DNA of 60,254 nucleotides from an uncultured Eubacterium sp. (GCA_910583555.1 CAJTXO010000002.1:251562-311815), one strand, 5' to 3'; shown: positions 25,091 through 35,330, numbered from the stretch's first letter. The notes: generated by a model from the sequence alone, not told the origin. Program-made: numbers and translations.

Positions 25091-25783
25091 ATGGAGATAC
25101 GGCCATTAACACAGGAAGAACGAAAGTACACCTGTCCCCAAAGTATGCAGCTTCAGGGGCAGACCGGAAGTATCGGACGTCTTCAGGGGGATTTTGGAAT
25201 TGGAGGAACAGAATACAGCCAGTCATGGACAGATTACCGGGGACGGTATAAACCGGATGATTTTGAAAGCGAACTGGATGGGATCACAAACGCCCTGCGT
25301 TCCGGGGAATGCGGGTGGCTTGCTGACCGCAATACGATGAAAGCGTATGTGACAGCCTATCCCGAAAGCGCATTTCAAGAGAACCATAATAAGGAATACG
25401 GGTTCCGTGTTGATACGGACAGACACGCTTATCTGATACGGTGCAGCCTGCCGGCAAATAGTGCCCGTTTCAATTGTTACTGTTATGTGTCGGAATATTT
25501 GGATAAGCATATGGAGAACGCAGCAAAGGGAATCCGGTTCATCAGTTCCGGATATAAAGAATTATTCCGTATTCCGGACGGGGAAAAAATCACGGTTACT
25601 TCGGCATGGGGAGAAAAGAAAGAACACACCTGCCGCTATATTGATGAATACCACACGGAGGTGGGTGGCCACTTGTACCATATCTGCGAATTTGCAGAGC
25701 GGATGGAACAGAACGGGGCGGTATATGAGCCAAAGGCAGAGAAACCGCAGAAGGCAAAAGAAGACCGCAATCAGGAAAGGTAG
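25091..25783 (+). CDS. Conserved ICE protein of unknown function
   Basis: 230 residues with the start M-E-I-R-P-L-T-Q-E-E-R-K-Y-T, a pattern common among hypothetical proteins of Tn1549-like elements. Later blocks are E-Y-G-F-R-V-D-T-D-R-H-A-Y-L and C-R-Y-I-D-E-Y-H-T-E-V-G-G-H-L-Y-H-I-C-E-F-A. Two cysteine/histidine-rich patches could bind metal, but no defined motif is present. GGGGAGGAGAGG precedes ATG 25091. Function unknown. Confidence 0.65.
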   Translation: MEIRPLTQEERKYTCPQSMQLQGQTGSIGRLQGDFGIGGTEYSQSWTDYRGRYKPDDFESELDGITNALRSGECGWLADRNTMKAYVTAYPESAFQENHNKEYGFRVDTDRHAYLIRCSLPANSARFNCYCYVSEYLDKHMENAAKGIRFISSGYKELFRIPDGEKITVTSAWGEKKEHTCRYIDEYHTEVGGHLYHICEFAERMEQNGAVYEPKAEKPQKAKEDRNQER

Positions 25784-25792
25784 GTGGATATT

Positions 25793-26029
25793 ATGGCACA
25801 GATCAATAACAAGGCGGTACGTTCCCTCTCGAAACTGATGGAGGCGGGATTTGACAGCGAGAAGGCAATAATGGCGATGACAATGGATGATATTCTGGAG
25901 CTGCCGGGTATTTCCGTAGCGGAAATCGGGATGATTAACAAGATTCAGAAAGCAGTAAAGGCAAACAAGGTCATTACATTTCTCGGCAGTGGAAAAGGGG
26001 AAGCCACGGGTACGGCAGACAGCAAATAA
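25793..26029 (+). CDS. Small conserved protein (78 residues)
   Basis: The product is helical with M-T-M-D-D-I-L-E-L-P-G-I-S-V-A-E-I, a stretch that resembles a helix-hairpin-helix and might bind DNA. ATG 25793 sits behind GAAAGGTAGGTGG; a GTG at 25784 is in frame. It is followed 18 bp later by the giant helicase gene. Family not recognised. Confidence 0.55.
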   Translation: MAQINNKAVRSLSKLMEAGFDSEKAIMAMTMDDILELPGISVAEIGMINKIQKAVKANKVITFLGSGKGEATGTADSK

Positions 26030-26047
26030 GAATAAGGAGGCAGCATT

Positions 26048-29000
26048 TTGGCAAAAAGATATGACTCGATCACGGAACTGTATGACAGGAGCATACGGCA
26101 AATCATGGCGGCACCGGAAAACTGGATGGAATTCCTTCGCTTTGCCTGCCGCAACTTCCCCCTGCCGTTTGATGAACAGGTGCTTGTCTATGCACAGCGT
26201 CCGGATGCGGAAAAAGTGCTTTCGATGGACGGATGGAGAAATAAATTCGGACGGTGGGTAAAAAGGGATTCTAGGGGCATTGCGGTATTTGACAAACAGG
26301 CGGAGACCATGCGGCTGAAATATTATTATGATGTTTCCGATACGAGGGAGGGGAAGTTCAAACGCCTTGTCCGTCCCGTTCCGCTCTGGGAAATGGAGGA
26401 CGGCGACAGGGAGGCAGTACGGGAAACGCTTGCCAATACGTTTGGTGTCGAAACAGACGGCGGACTGGAAGAAACCATACTGGAGGCGGCAAAAAATGCA
26501 GCAGAGGACAACCTTCCGGACTATCTGCGGGATCTGCTGTCCGGCAGGGAGAACAGCTTTCTGGAGGACCTGGACGAACTGAATGTGGAGGTGGCGGCAA
26601 AAAGGCTTTTGTCCGCCAGTGTTTCCTGCATGGTCATGGCAAGGTGCGGCATACAGGCAGAGGCATATCTGGATGCGGAAGATTTTCAGGACATACGGGA
26701 CTTTAACACGCCGCCATTGATGAACAGTTTAGGCACTGCCGTCAGCGATGTGGCGGAAATGGCGCTGTCCCCTGTTGCGGATACCATCCTGAAACTGCGG
26801 GCAGGGAAGGAAAGAAAAAAACGCACACTGGAAGATAAAGAGGGAGGGCGTTATACTGAAAATGCAAAGGAAACCATCGGTTCGGAAGAACAAAAAAACA
26901 GCGTTCTTCCCAAAGACACAAAGAAAAATCCAAATACAGGAAGGGGCAGTGAATATGGACAAAATCGAATACAGCAGGCACGGAGAGTATCTCCGGCCGA
27001 ACCTCACCGTACCGGAGGAAACAGTGGAAGTCCGTGGGAAATACGCATTACTCCGGAAAAAATATCTTCAGGAGAATTGTTACGGGATATTCATAACCCT
27101 GCTGACGCAGGGGAAACTGAACCGCCATCTGATGGAAATACAGGAGAGCGCACGGACAAGGATGGAACAGATTACGGAAGAAATGGCGCGGAGGGAGAAC
27201 GTGACCGAGGAACTCAAGGCGAAAGACCAGATGAAGTGGGTGGGGATGATGAACAGCATCCGTCAGGCGGCGGAGGAAACCGTGATGCGGGAACTGGTTT
27301 ACAATTAGAGTGGTACGACAGAAGCAGGGAGGATAAGAGCCTTCCTTTTTTCGGAAATAACAGCGACATCAAATCCCTGCTTCTTAATACCCCGCACTTA
27401 AAAGCGACGAAAAAGGAAATCCGGTTTTTTTATGAAACCCACGGGGAAATGAGCGAACGCACGGAGTACATCAAAAGTATTTTCAACAATGAAGTTACGG
27501 AACTCACGCTGGGGGACGGCAGGAGTGCGGGCTATAAAACATTTCAGAACGTGCTGCATCTTTGGGAGGGGACTTACCTGTCAAGAACAGCACAGGGATA
27601 TTATGACTGGCAGGTAATTGCACAGTATTTTGAGGGGATGCGCCTGTTAGGTGAATTGCGGGACAGGGAAACCCCGGTTCCCACCGTGGGAGGACAGCTC
27701 AGTATGCTGCAGGATATGGCAGGGGAAAAATCCCCTGCTTTTTCTTTTACGCAGGAGATCATTGACTATGCACTGGTAAAAGGAAGCGGAGTGCAGTATG
27801 GAAAATACCGTATTTATTCCTATTTTCTGCAAAGGCATACCGCAAAAGAAAAAGCGGATTTTCTGAAAAATGAGTACGGGACGGGGGGACGTTCTTCGAT
27901 CCTGACAGGGACAGGCATTGGGGAGGACCATGACGCAAAGGGACTGAAGCTGCACCGGGGATACAGTAAGGATTCCCCGGAATTGCTTCTGTCATGGAAG
28001 AAAGTGGCAAAACGGATTGATGAACTGATGGCGGCAGGACGTTACATGACAAAGCGGGAACTGGAGTATATCCCGGAATATGAAAAAGGCGTGCTTGCGA
28101 TGGAGATTTACAACTTCTTTTATAAGCAGCCGGAGGAAGTCATCCGCCCGTACCAGGCAGGAATGGATTATTACGAAGCGGTAGACGTAATACGTCCCCA
28201 GCTTGACGAGCCGGAGCGTGTAGAGGAAATTTTTCACAGCATGGAGGAAGTGCTTGACAATACGGCGGATTTTGCACGGAATTACCAGTCCATGCAGCAA
28301 ACATTGCAGGACATGGCAGACTACAAAAACGGTGTTTACAGCCTGTTTACTCCCATACCACCAGCCGAAAACACAATATTTACTCCGGACCTGACTTTTC
28401 CTGCCCCTGCCGGGGCAGACGAAAAGATAGAGGAAAAGGATGTAGAGGTTACGCCGGAAAAGAATACGGGCATACCAGAACCATATAACCTTCAGATCGA
28501 TACGGTTGTTTCCATCGGCCTGAAGGAATACCGTATCGAGGTGCTGACTTCGGAAAGGGCAGTATTGCGGGATGAAAACTTTCCGCTTTTTACGGAAGAA
28601 ATGCCCCGTGAGGAATTTGACCGCAAAGTGCGGGAGAACCCGGCAAACGACCATCTGATCCTCAAATGGCCGCAGCCGGGATTACCGGCCGAAAACAGGA
28701 AAAAAGAACCGATACCGGAGAACGGACAGGAAAAACGTCTGGGAGAAACAGGTGGGGAAACAAAAGATACAGAATTCCTACAGGACAGCCTTACCGCAGC
28801 AGAGAGAAATTACCATGCCGTCATGGAACTGGCGCCGGAGGTGCTGCAGGGGAAAGCGGATTCCGCAACATTTGAGGCGGGGGCATCATTTATGCCGCTT
28901 ACGGTAGAAGCGGCCGGGGAAAAACGTATTGCCATTTCCCACTTTTTTGAACAGAACGGGGATTCCCTCGCCGATCCGGACATGGAGTTTGAAGTCAGCC

Positions 29001-32000
29001 ATGAAACAAAGACATTACACGCAAGGACGTACAGGCAGGACACGTTGCGGCGTTTTGAACATGTGGTACAGGATGGAATGGTGGATGAGGAACTGGAAAA
29101 TGAGCTGAATGAGTTTGCAGAGCAGTGGTTTCACAATATCCGGGAACGGGGCTATAAGCCGGTGGCAGAGCCGCGTTTTGAGGTGGAGCAGACAAGTGAT
29201 GCTTTTGCCGGACCATTCGCAGTACGTGACACGCAAAGCGGAAATTATTATGATATGGATGGCATCTACCAGACATTTCAGACGGAAACAGAGGCGGCAG
29301 AGTATGCCGGTATGCTGAACCGGAAGGAAACAGAACCGGACAGACCGGATGTGCCAGAGGAAACCGGCACGGAAAAAACGGATGTTTCACAGGAAGAGCT
29401 TCCCATTGGTACGGAGTTTGTGCTGGACGGACGGAACTTCCGGATCGACAATATCGACACGGAGACGGGAAAAGCCAGCCTGAAGGATATGGACTTTCTG
29501 AAGGGGGCGGGATTCCCGATCTTCCGTACAGAACCGGTTTCCCTTGTCCGTGAACTGGTACGGGAACAGAAAGAAAAAACGGATGAGCCGCGGGAGGAAA
29601 ATCAAACAGCAGAGGTTATCCCGCTTTGGGAACGTGCGCCGCAGAAGAAAAAGCAGGCTGGTTTCTTTCTGCATCCGCAAGTCCCACAGGAAAAACGGAA
29701 CCAGTACCACATTACAAATGATGAACTGGGGCATGGGACGCCGAAAGAGAAATTCCGGGCAAATATCGCTGCCATCCAGATGTTAAAGAAATGTGAGGAT
29801 GAAAACAGGCTGGCCACCCCGGAGGAACAGGAGTGGCTGTCGGGTTATGTGGGATGGGGCGGCTTATCCGATGCCTTTGATGAAAGCAAAACCGCATGGA
29901 GTACGGAGTACCTGGAGCTGAAATCCGTGCTGACGCCGGAGGAATATGCCGCAGCAAGGGAAACCACGCTGACTGCTTTTTACACGCCGCCCGTTGTCAT
30001 CCGTGCCATGTATCAGGTACTGGAAAATATGGGCTTAAAGTCCGGCAACATCCTTGAGCCGAGCTGCGGGATAGGAAATTTTATCGGCATGAAGCCGGAA
30101 AGCCTGTCAGACTGTCGAATATATGGAGTAGAACTGGATTCCATATCCGGAAGGATTGCCAGGCAGCTTTACCAGAAATCCACGGTTGCCATACAGGGGT
30201 ATGAGGAGGCAGACTTACCGGACAGCTTTTTTGATGTGGCGGTGGGAAATGTCCCGTTCGGGCAGTTTAAGGTAACAGACCAGCGTTATGACAGGCATCA
30301 CTTCCTTATCCATGATTACTTTTTTGCCAAAACTTTGGATAAAGTCAGACCGGGCGGCGTGATTGCCTTTATCACATCCTCCGGCACGATGGATAAAAAG
30401 AACCCGGCGGTCCGGAAATATATCGCGCAGAGAGCGGAGCTTTTGGGGGCGGTGCGTCTGCCGAACGATACTTTCCGGAAAAATGCGGGAACGGAAGTGA
30501 CCGTTGACATTCTGTTTTTACAGAAACGTGACCGCATTGTGGAGACAGAACCGGACTGGATGTACCTTGATGTGGATGAAAACGGGATTACACAGAACCG
30601 CTATTTTGTCACCCATCCGGAAATGGTGCTGGGCGAAATGGTCATGGAAACCACGCAGTACGGGATGGCGGCTGCCTGCCGCCCTTATGAAGACAAGGAA
30701 CTGGAGAGCCTCTTATCGGAGGCGGTGGAAAATATACAGGCGGAGATACCGGAGCATGAACCGGAAGAACTGGCGGCAGAGGAAACAGACGGGAGCATCC
30801 CCGCCGATCCGTCCGTCCCGAACTTTTCCTATACCGTATCAGGGGGGAAAATTTATTACCGGGAGAACAGCCGCATGAACCCCGTGGAACTGTCCGTGAC
30901 AGGGGCAAACCGTGTCACGGGTATGACTGCCATCAGGGACTGTGTACGGGAACTGATTGCCTGCCAGACAGGGGGGTATCCGGATGAGGATGTGGAACGG
31001 TGCCAGAAAGAACTGAACCGTTTGTATGACGTGTTCCGGAGCCGTTACGGACTGCTAAATGCAAGGGCAAACAGCATGGTTTTTTCGGACGACAACAGCT
31101 ACCCGCTGTTATGTTCCCTTGAAATATTAAAAGAGGACGGGACGCTTCTCCGGAAAGCGGATATGTTCACGAAACGCACGATCCGTCCGCACAGGGCAGT
31201 GGAAAAAGCAGATACGGCAGAGGAAGCCCTGTCGCTTTCATTGTCAGAAAAAGCCCGTGTCGATATGGAATATATGTGCTCCCTCACGGGAAAACGTGCG
31301 GATGAACTGGAGAAAGAACTGTCCGGCCTGGTTTTCCGGGTTCCGGATGCAGGGGGAGACGGGCCGCAGTTTGTTTCAGAAGATGAATATTTGTCCGGCA
31401 ACGTCAGGGAAAAACTGAGGGTGGCAGAACTGGCGGCAGGGGAAGATGAAATCTACCGGATCAATGTGGAGGCACTGGAAAAGGTTCAGCCAAAGGAGCT
31501 GTCCGCATCCGAAATCAGTGTCCGGCTGGGAACGATATGGATACCGCCGGGGGATGTAGAGGAATTTATGTTCGGACTGCTGGACACGCCGAATTATGCC
31601 AGATGGAATATCAAAGTCCATCTGGCAAAGTATACCGGGGAGTGGCAGATCGAGGGAAAAAGCCGGGATAAGGGTAACGTAAAAGCAGACAACACGTACG
31701 GAACCCACCGTGCCAGCGCCTATAAGATCATTGAGGACACCTTAAATCTCCGTGATACCCGCATTTTTGATTACGTGGAAGATGAAGGGGGGAAGAAAAA
31801 AGCGGTCCTGAACAAAGAGGAAACCGCCATTGCACAGGGGAAACAGGATCTGATCAGGCAGGCATTCCAGGACTGGATCTGGAAAGAGCCGGAACGCAGG
31901 CAGAGGCTGACCGATTATTACAATGAACATTTCAACGCCATACGGCCACGGGAATATGACGGTTCGCACCTGGCATTCCCCGGCATAAACCCGGAAATCA

Positions 32001-34477
32001 CACTGAGGCAGCACCAGAAAAACGGTGCTGCCCGTATTATTTACGGGGGAAATTCCCTGCTTGCCTATGTGGTAGGGGCAGGGAAAACGTATACAATGGC
32101 GGCGGCAGCGATGGAATGCAAAAGGCTGGGGCTGTGCAGCAAGTCAATGGTGGTAGTGCCGAACCACATCACCGGGCAGTTTGCCGCGGAGTGGCTCCAG
32201 CTTTACCCGGCGGCAAATCTTTTAGTGGCCACCAAAAGGGATTTTGAAACAAAGAACCGGAAGAAATTCTGTGCAAGAATAGCCACCAGTGAGATTGATG
32301 CAGTAATAATCGGACATAGTCAGTTTGAAAAAATCCCCCTGAGCGTGGAGCGCCAGAGGCGCGTTCTGGAGGGGCAGCTTACCGATGTCATGGAAGGAAT
32401 CCAGCTGGCAAAGAGGCAGAGGGGGCAGCGTTTTACCGTCAAACAGCTGGAAAAAACAAAGAAGTCCCTTGAGACAAAGCTGAAAAAGCTGAATGACCAG
32501 AGCCGGAAGGATGATGTCGTGACCTTTGAGGAACTGGGGGTTGACCGCCTGTTCGTGGACGAGGCAGATAATTACAAAAACCTTTTCCTCTACACGAAAA
32601 TGAGGAATGTGGGCGGCATTGCACAGACGGAGGCGCAGAAATCTTCGGATATGTTTATGAAATGCCGCTATCTGGATGAACTGACGGGAGGGAAAGGCGT
32701 CATTTTCGCTACCGGAACCCCCGTCAGCAACTCCATGGTGGAGCTTTATACCATGCAGCGGTATTTACAGTATAATACGCTTGTAGAGAATGACCTGCAG
32801 CACTTTGACGCATGGGCATCCACGTTCGGGGAAACCGTGTCTGCCATCGAGCTTGCGCCGGAGGGGACGGGGTACCGGCTGAAAACAAGGTTTGCCAGAT
32901 TTTTCAACCTGCCGGAGTTAATGCAGATGTTCCGGGAGGTGGCGGACATCCAGACGGCAGATATGTTAAACCTTCCCGTACCGGAGGCGGAATACCGTGT
33001 CGTTACGGTAAAGCCGAGTGAAATGCAGAAAGAAATGGTGGAGGAACTGGGAAACCGTGCGGAGCGTGTCAGGAACGGGATGGTAACCCCCGCAGAGGAC
33101 AATATGCTCTTAATCACCAACGACGGGCGCAAGCTGGCACTCGACCAGCGGCTCACGAATGAAATGCTGCCGGACGAGCCGGAAAGCAAGGTCAATGCCT
33201 GTGTGGGGGAAGTATACCGGTTCTGGGATGAGGGGAGGGAGAAGAAACTGACACAGCTTGTGTTCTGCGACCTCTCCACGCCGAAGAATGACGGAACATT
33301 CAGTGTCTACCATGATATAAGGAACAAGCTGATGGCGAAAGGGATTCCGGCAGGGGAAGTCGCTTTTATCCATGAGGCAAACACGGAAGCCAGGAAAAAA
33401 GAACTGTTTGCCAAAGTGAGGCGGGGCGCTGTCCGTGTGTTAATGGGCAGCACCTTTAAGATGGGAGCCGGGACGAACGTGCAGGATTTAATTATCGCAA
33501 GCCATGACCTTGACTGCCCGTGGCGTCCCCGTGATCTGGAGCAGAGGGCGGGGCGGACAATCCGGCAGGGCAATACAAACAAAAAAGTAGACATCATCCG
33601 CTATGTGACAGAGGGAACCTTTGACGCTTATTTATATCAGGTGATTGAGAACAAGCAGAAGTTTATCAGCCAGATCATGACGAGCAAAAGCCCGGCACGG
33701 AGTATCGAGGACATTGACGAAACAGCGCTATCCTACGCTGAGATCAAGGCACTGGCTACCGGAAATGTCCATATCAAGGAAAAAATGGATCTTGATGTCC
33801 AGGTGTCAAAACTCCAGCTCTTGAAACAGAGTTTTTTGAGCCAGAAGTACGAAATGGAAGATAAAGTAACAAAATATTTTCCAAGAAAGATCAAGGAAAA
33901 GGAGCAGGACATTACCGCATATGAGGCAGATATACAACTGGCACGGGAACACATGCCGCCTGACCGGGAGACATTCCCGCCCATGCGGATCGGTGAAACG
34001 GTGTACTATGGGAAAAAAGAGGCGGGGCTGGCACTGATTGAGGCGTGTAAAGCCATGAAGTCACCGGACGGTGTACCGCTGGGCGATTACCGTGGCCTGC
34101 GGATGGAATTGTCCTATAACAGTTTTGCAAAGGAGTTTGTTGTGACGCTGAAAGGGACGGGGATCTACCATGTACCGCTGGGAACGGATATTTACGGAAA
34201 CATCACAAGACTTGACAACGAGATTGGTAAGATTCCGGATAAACTGGAACGGTGCAGGGAGAAGCTGGAAACCCTGAAAGGACAGCTTGAAACAGCAAAG
34301 GCGGAGGCGGAAAAGGAGTTTCCGAAAGAAAAAGAGCTGTTGGAAAAGGTGGCAAGGCTGGGGGAGCTGAATGCCTTGCTTGACATGGATAAAAAAGACC
34401 AGGTGCTTTTTGATGAAAATGCTCCGGATGCGGCTGAAGAAATGCCGGAGAAAGAGACTGGCGGGTGGGAGCGGTAA
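26048..34477 (+). CDS. Giant ArdC-like / N6-adenine methylase / SNF2-type helicase polyprotein of the ICE
   Basis: At 2,809 residues it is by far the largest gene. The first ~130 residues (F-P-L-P-F-D-E-Q-V-L-V-Y-A-Q-R-P-D-A) are an ArdC-type ssDNA-binding module. A low-complexity polar linker spans about 280-430. A methyltransferase core follows: I-L-E-P-S-C-G-I-G-N-F near 1335 (SAM loop) and N1401-V-P-F, the N-P-P-F-like catalytic motif. The helicase part has G2010-A-G-K-T, D2171-E-A-D, A-T-G-T-P-V-S-N-S and E-Q-R-A-G-R-T-I-R-Q-G near 2500. A coiled coil ends the protein. The start is TTG 26048, with AAGGAGG 7 nt upstream; ATG 26061 is the alternative only if out-of-frame use is excluded. 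Likely role: modifying and remodelling transferred DNA against host restriction. Confidence 0.88.
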   Translation: MAKRYDSITELYDRSIRQIMAAPENWMEFLRFACRNFPLPFDEQVLVYAQRPDAEKVLSMDGWRNKFGRWVKRDSRGIAVFDKQAETMRLKYYYDVSDTREGKFKRLVRPVPLWEMEDGDREAVRETLANTFGVETDGGLEETILEAAKNAAEDNLPDYLRDLLSGRENSFLEDLDELNVEVAAKRLLSASVSCMVMARCGIQAEAYLDAEDFQDIRDFNTPPLMNSLGTAVSDVAEMALSPVADTILKLRAGKERKKRTLEDKEGGRYTENAKETIGSEEQKNSVLPKDTKKNPNTGRGSEYGQNRIQQARRVSPAEPHRTGGNSGSPWEIRITPEKISSGELLRDIHNPADAGETEPPSDGNTGERTDKDGTDYGRNGAEGERDRGTQGERPDEVGGDDEQHPSGGGGNRDAGTGLQLEWYDRSREDKSLPFFGNNSDIKSLLLNTPHLKATKKEIRFFYETHGEMSERTEYIKSIFNNEVTELTLGDGRSAGYKTFQNVLHLWEGTYLSRTAQGYYDWQVIAQYFEGMRLLGELRDRETPVPTVGGQLSMLQDMAGEKSPAFSFTQEIIDYALVKGSGVQYGKYRIYSYFLQRHTAKEKADFLKNEYGTGGRSSILTGTGIGEDHDAKGLKLHRGYSKDSPELLLSWKKVAKRIDELMAAGRYMTKRELEYIPEYEKGVLAMEIYNFFYKQPEEVIRPYQAGMDYYEAVDVIRPQLDEPERVEEIFHSMEEVLDNTADFARNYQSMQQTLQDMADYKNGVYSLFTPIPPAENTIFTPDLTFPAPAGADEKIEEKDVEVTPEKNTGIPEPYNLQIDTVVSIGLKEYRIEVLTSERAVLRDENFPLFTEEMPREEFDRKVRENPANDHLILKWPQPGLPAENRKKEPIPENGQEKRLGETGGETKDTEFLQDSLTAAERNYHAVMELAPEVLQGKADSATFEAGASFMPLTVEAAGEKRIAISHFFEQNGDSLADPDMEFEVSHETKTLHARTYRQDTLRRFEHVVQDGMVDEELENELNEFAEQWFHNIRERGYKPVAEPRFEVEQTSDAFAGPFAVRDTQSGNYYDMDGIYQTFQTETEAAEYAGMLNRKETEPDRPDVPEETGTEKTDVSQEELPIGTEFVLDGRNFRIDNIDTETGKASLKDMDFLKGAGFPIFRTEPVSLVRELVREQKEKTDEPREENQTAEVIPLWERAPQKKKQAGFFLHPQVPQEKRNQYHITNDELGHGTPKEKFRANIAAIQMLKKCEDENRLATPEEQEWLSGYVGWGGLSDAFDESKTAWSTEYLELKSVLTPEEYAAARETTLTAFYTPPVVIRAMYQVLENMGLKSGNILEPSCGIGNFIGMKPESLSDCRIYGVELDSISGRIARQLYQKSTVAIQGYEEADLPDSFFDVAVGNVPFGQFKVTDQRYDRHHFLIHDYFFAKTLDKVRPGGVIAFITSSGTMDKKNPAVRKYIAQRAELLGAVRLPNDTFRKNAGTEVTVDILFLQKRDRIVETEPDWMYLDVDENGITQNRYFVTHPEMVLGEMVMETTQYGMAAACRPYEDKELESLLSEAVENIQAEIPEHEPEELAAEETDGSIPADPSVPNFSYTVSGGKIYYRENSRMNPVELSVTGANRVTGMTAIRDCVRELIACQTGGYPDEDVERCQKELNRLYDVFRSRYGLLNARANSMVFSDDNSYPLLCSLEILKEDGTLLRKADMFTKRTIRPHRAVEKADTAEEALSLSLSEKARVDMEYMCSLTGKRADELEKELSGLVFRVPDAGGDGPQFVSEDEYLSGNVREKLRVAELAAGEDEIYRINVEALEKVQPKELSASEISVRLGTIWIPPGDVEEFMFGLLDTPNYARWNIKVHLAKYTGEWQIEGKSRDKGNVKADNTYGTHRASAYKIIEDTLNLRDTRIFDYVEDEGGKKKAVLNKEETAIAQGKQDLIRQAFQDWIWKEPERRQRLTDYYNEHFNAIRPREYDGSHLAFPGINPEITLRQHQKNGAARIIYGGNSLLAYVVGAGKTYTMAAAAMECKRLGLCSKSMVVVPNHITGQFAAEWLQLYPAANLLVATKRDFETKNRKKFCARIATSEIDAVIIGHSQFEKIPLSVERQRRVLEGQLTDVMEGIQLAKRQRGQRFTVKQLEKTKKSLETKLKKLNDQSRKDDVVTFEELGVDRLFVDEADNYKNLFLYTKMRNVGGIAQTEAQKSSDMFMKCRYLDELTGGKGVIFATGTPVSNSMVELYTMQRYLQYNTLVENDLQHFDAWASTFGETVSAIELAPEGTGYRLKTRFARFFNLPELMQMFREVADIQTADMLNLPVPEAEYRVVTVKPSEMQKEMVEELGNRAERVRNGMVTPAEDNMLLITNDGRKLALDQRLTNEMLPDEPESKVNACVGEVYRFWDEGREKKLTQLVFCDLSTPKNDGTFSVYHDIRNKLMAKGIPAGEVAFIHEANTEARKKELFAKVRRGAVRVLMGSTFKMGAGTNVQDLIIASHDLDCPWRPRDLEQRAGRTIRQGNTNKKVDIIRYVTEGTFDAYLYQVIENKQKFISQIMTSKSPARSIEDIDETALSYAEIKALATGNVHIKEKMDLDVQVSKLQLLKQSFLSQKYEMEDKVTKYFPRKIKEKEQDITAYEADIQLAREHMPPDRETFPPMRIGETVYYGKKEAGLALIEACKAMKSPDGVPLGDYRGLRMELSYNSFAKEFVVTLKGTGIYHVPLGTDIYGNITRLDNEIGKIPDKLERCREKLETLKGQLETAKAEAEKEFPKEKELLEKVARLGELNALLDMDKKDQVLFDENAPDAAEEMPEKETGGWER
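26955..27308 (+). CDS. tnpV: TnpV-like protein overprinted in a second frame of the giant helicase gene
   Basis: ATG 26955 has GGAAGGGG upstream and opens a 117-residue frame wholly inside the helicase gene, in another + frame. The product reads as a real protein: I-E-Y-S-R-H-G-E-Y-L-R-P-N-L-T-V-P-E, G-K-Y-A-L-L-R-K-K-Y-L, L-L-T-Q-G-K-L-N-R-H-L and E-E-L-K-A-K-D-Q-M-K-W-V-G-M-M-N-S-I-R-Q-A-A-E-E, matching the order of blocks in transposon-encoded TnpV proteins. In the main frame the same DNA encodes only a Gly/Asp/Arg-rich linker without structure. So here the second frame, not the main one, looks like the ancestral coding sequence. TnpV function is unknown. Confidence 0.75.
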   Translation: MDKIEYSRHGEYLRPNLTVPEETVEVRGKYALLRKKYLQENCYGIFITLLTQGKLNRHLMEIQESARTRMEQITEEMARRENVTEELKAKDQMKWVGMMNSIRQAAEETVMRELVYN

Positions 34478-34506
34478 AGCCGGGGCGGAGAGGCAGAGCA
34501 TTCTTC

Positions 34507-34598
34507 TGTTTCCCGTTCTTATGCCCGCAAATCCACGGCATTTGTTTCCGGATGCCGTGGGAGCGGGGAAACAAATGTGCAACAGGCGCGGTCGCACA
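34507..34598 (+). ncRNA. Candidate structured RNA with competing or pseudoknotted helices after the helicase gene
   Basis: CCACGGCAT (34533-34541) pairs exactly with ATGCCGTGG (34552-34560). CATTTGTTTCC (34539-34549) pairs exactly with GGAAACAAATG (34567-34577). The two helices interleave, so they form either an H-type pseudoknot (after giving up 3 shared bases) or a switch. A third strand, TGTTTCCC (34507-34514), can compete for GGGAAACA (34566-34573). TGTGC/GCACA (34576-34580 with 34594-34598) gives a further stem, followed by CCTTTTTTT at about 34608. No gene is present here. Confidence 0.5.
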
Positions 34599-34658
34599 AT
34601 AGCGGTTCCTTTTTTTATCTGCTATCGTTAAGTGGCAGAAAGAGGAAAGGAGGTAGCG

Positions 34659-34988
34659 ATGCAGAGGATTTTGGAAGGAATGGATGAGTACCTGTTCCGT
34701 ATGTATGACGGACTGTTAAAGGAATTAAAACAAACCGAATGTTACCGGAATGACAGTGACGAGGCAGACAGGCTGGAAGAGCGGTATCCGGAAATCCGTC
34801 AGATTCTGGAAGGGGCAGACATCCGTAAGGAGCGTGTATTGTCCGTGGAAGTGCAGACGGCAATGAAAGAATTTATGGAACACCGTACAAATATGTTGGA
34901 TGACCTTCAGGTTAAATATTATCTGCGGGGGTTCCATGACTGCATTCTGCTGATGGTTAAGTGCGGTCTTTTAAACCAGAATGAATAA
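34659..34988 (+). CDS. Small conserved ICE protein, copy 1 (intact)
   Basis: ATG 34659 lies behind GGAAAGGAGGTAGCG. The 109-residue product is helical and ends in Y-Y-L-R-G-F-H-D-C-I-L-L-M-V-K-C-G-L-L, a pattern seen in short DUF6809-like proteins. Its 3' part is inside a 537-bp duplication; the second copy (36824-37018) lacks the first half. Followed 17 bp later by the next small gene. Function unknown. Confidence 0.6.
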   Translation: MQRILEGMDEYLFRMYDGLLKELKQTECYRNDSDEADRLEERYPEIRQILEGADIRKERVLSVEVQTAMKEFMEHRTNMLDDLQVKYYLRGFHDCILLMVKCGLLNQNE

Positions 34989-35330
34989 AAAGGAGATGAT
35001 AACGGATGGGATCAAATCATACCGGGGATGGCTTCCTGTTTGACATGGCGATTGAGGAAGCGGACAGGGAAACGGTGGAATGGCTGGGAGGGCAGGAGTA
35101 TTATCAGAAGTGGAAAAAAGAACGGCGGGAGCTGGTGGAGAAATACCCCTGTATTGATGCTGTTCTGGAAGGAACAGAAGAAATATCACTGACCGGTGAG
35201 GAACACAGGGCACTCGTGCATTATCTGGACATACAGCAGAAAATGGAGTCGGCACAGAGGCGGGAGTACTACCGTTTTGGACATGTCCATGCACAGAGGT
35301 ACCGCGATGGGCTGGGGGAGCGGAGTTGCT
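34794..35330 (+). repeat. 537-bp direct repeat, left copy
   Basis: This stretch recurs at about 36824-37361 with only a handful of substitutions (for example GTGCAGACG versus GTACAGACG near the start and GAGTACTACC versus GAATATTACC near the end). It covers the end of one small gene and most of the next. The two copies bracket an AT-rich insert with a DUF1016 nuclease gene. Confidence 0.9.
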
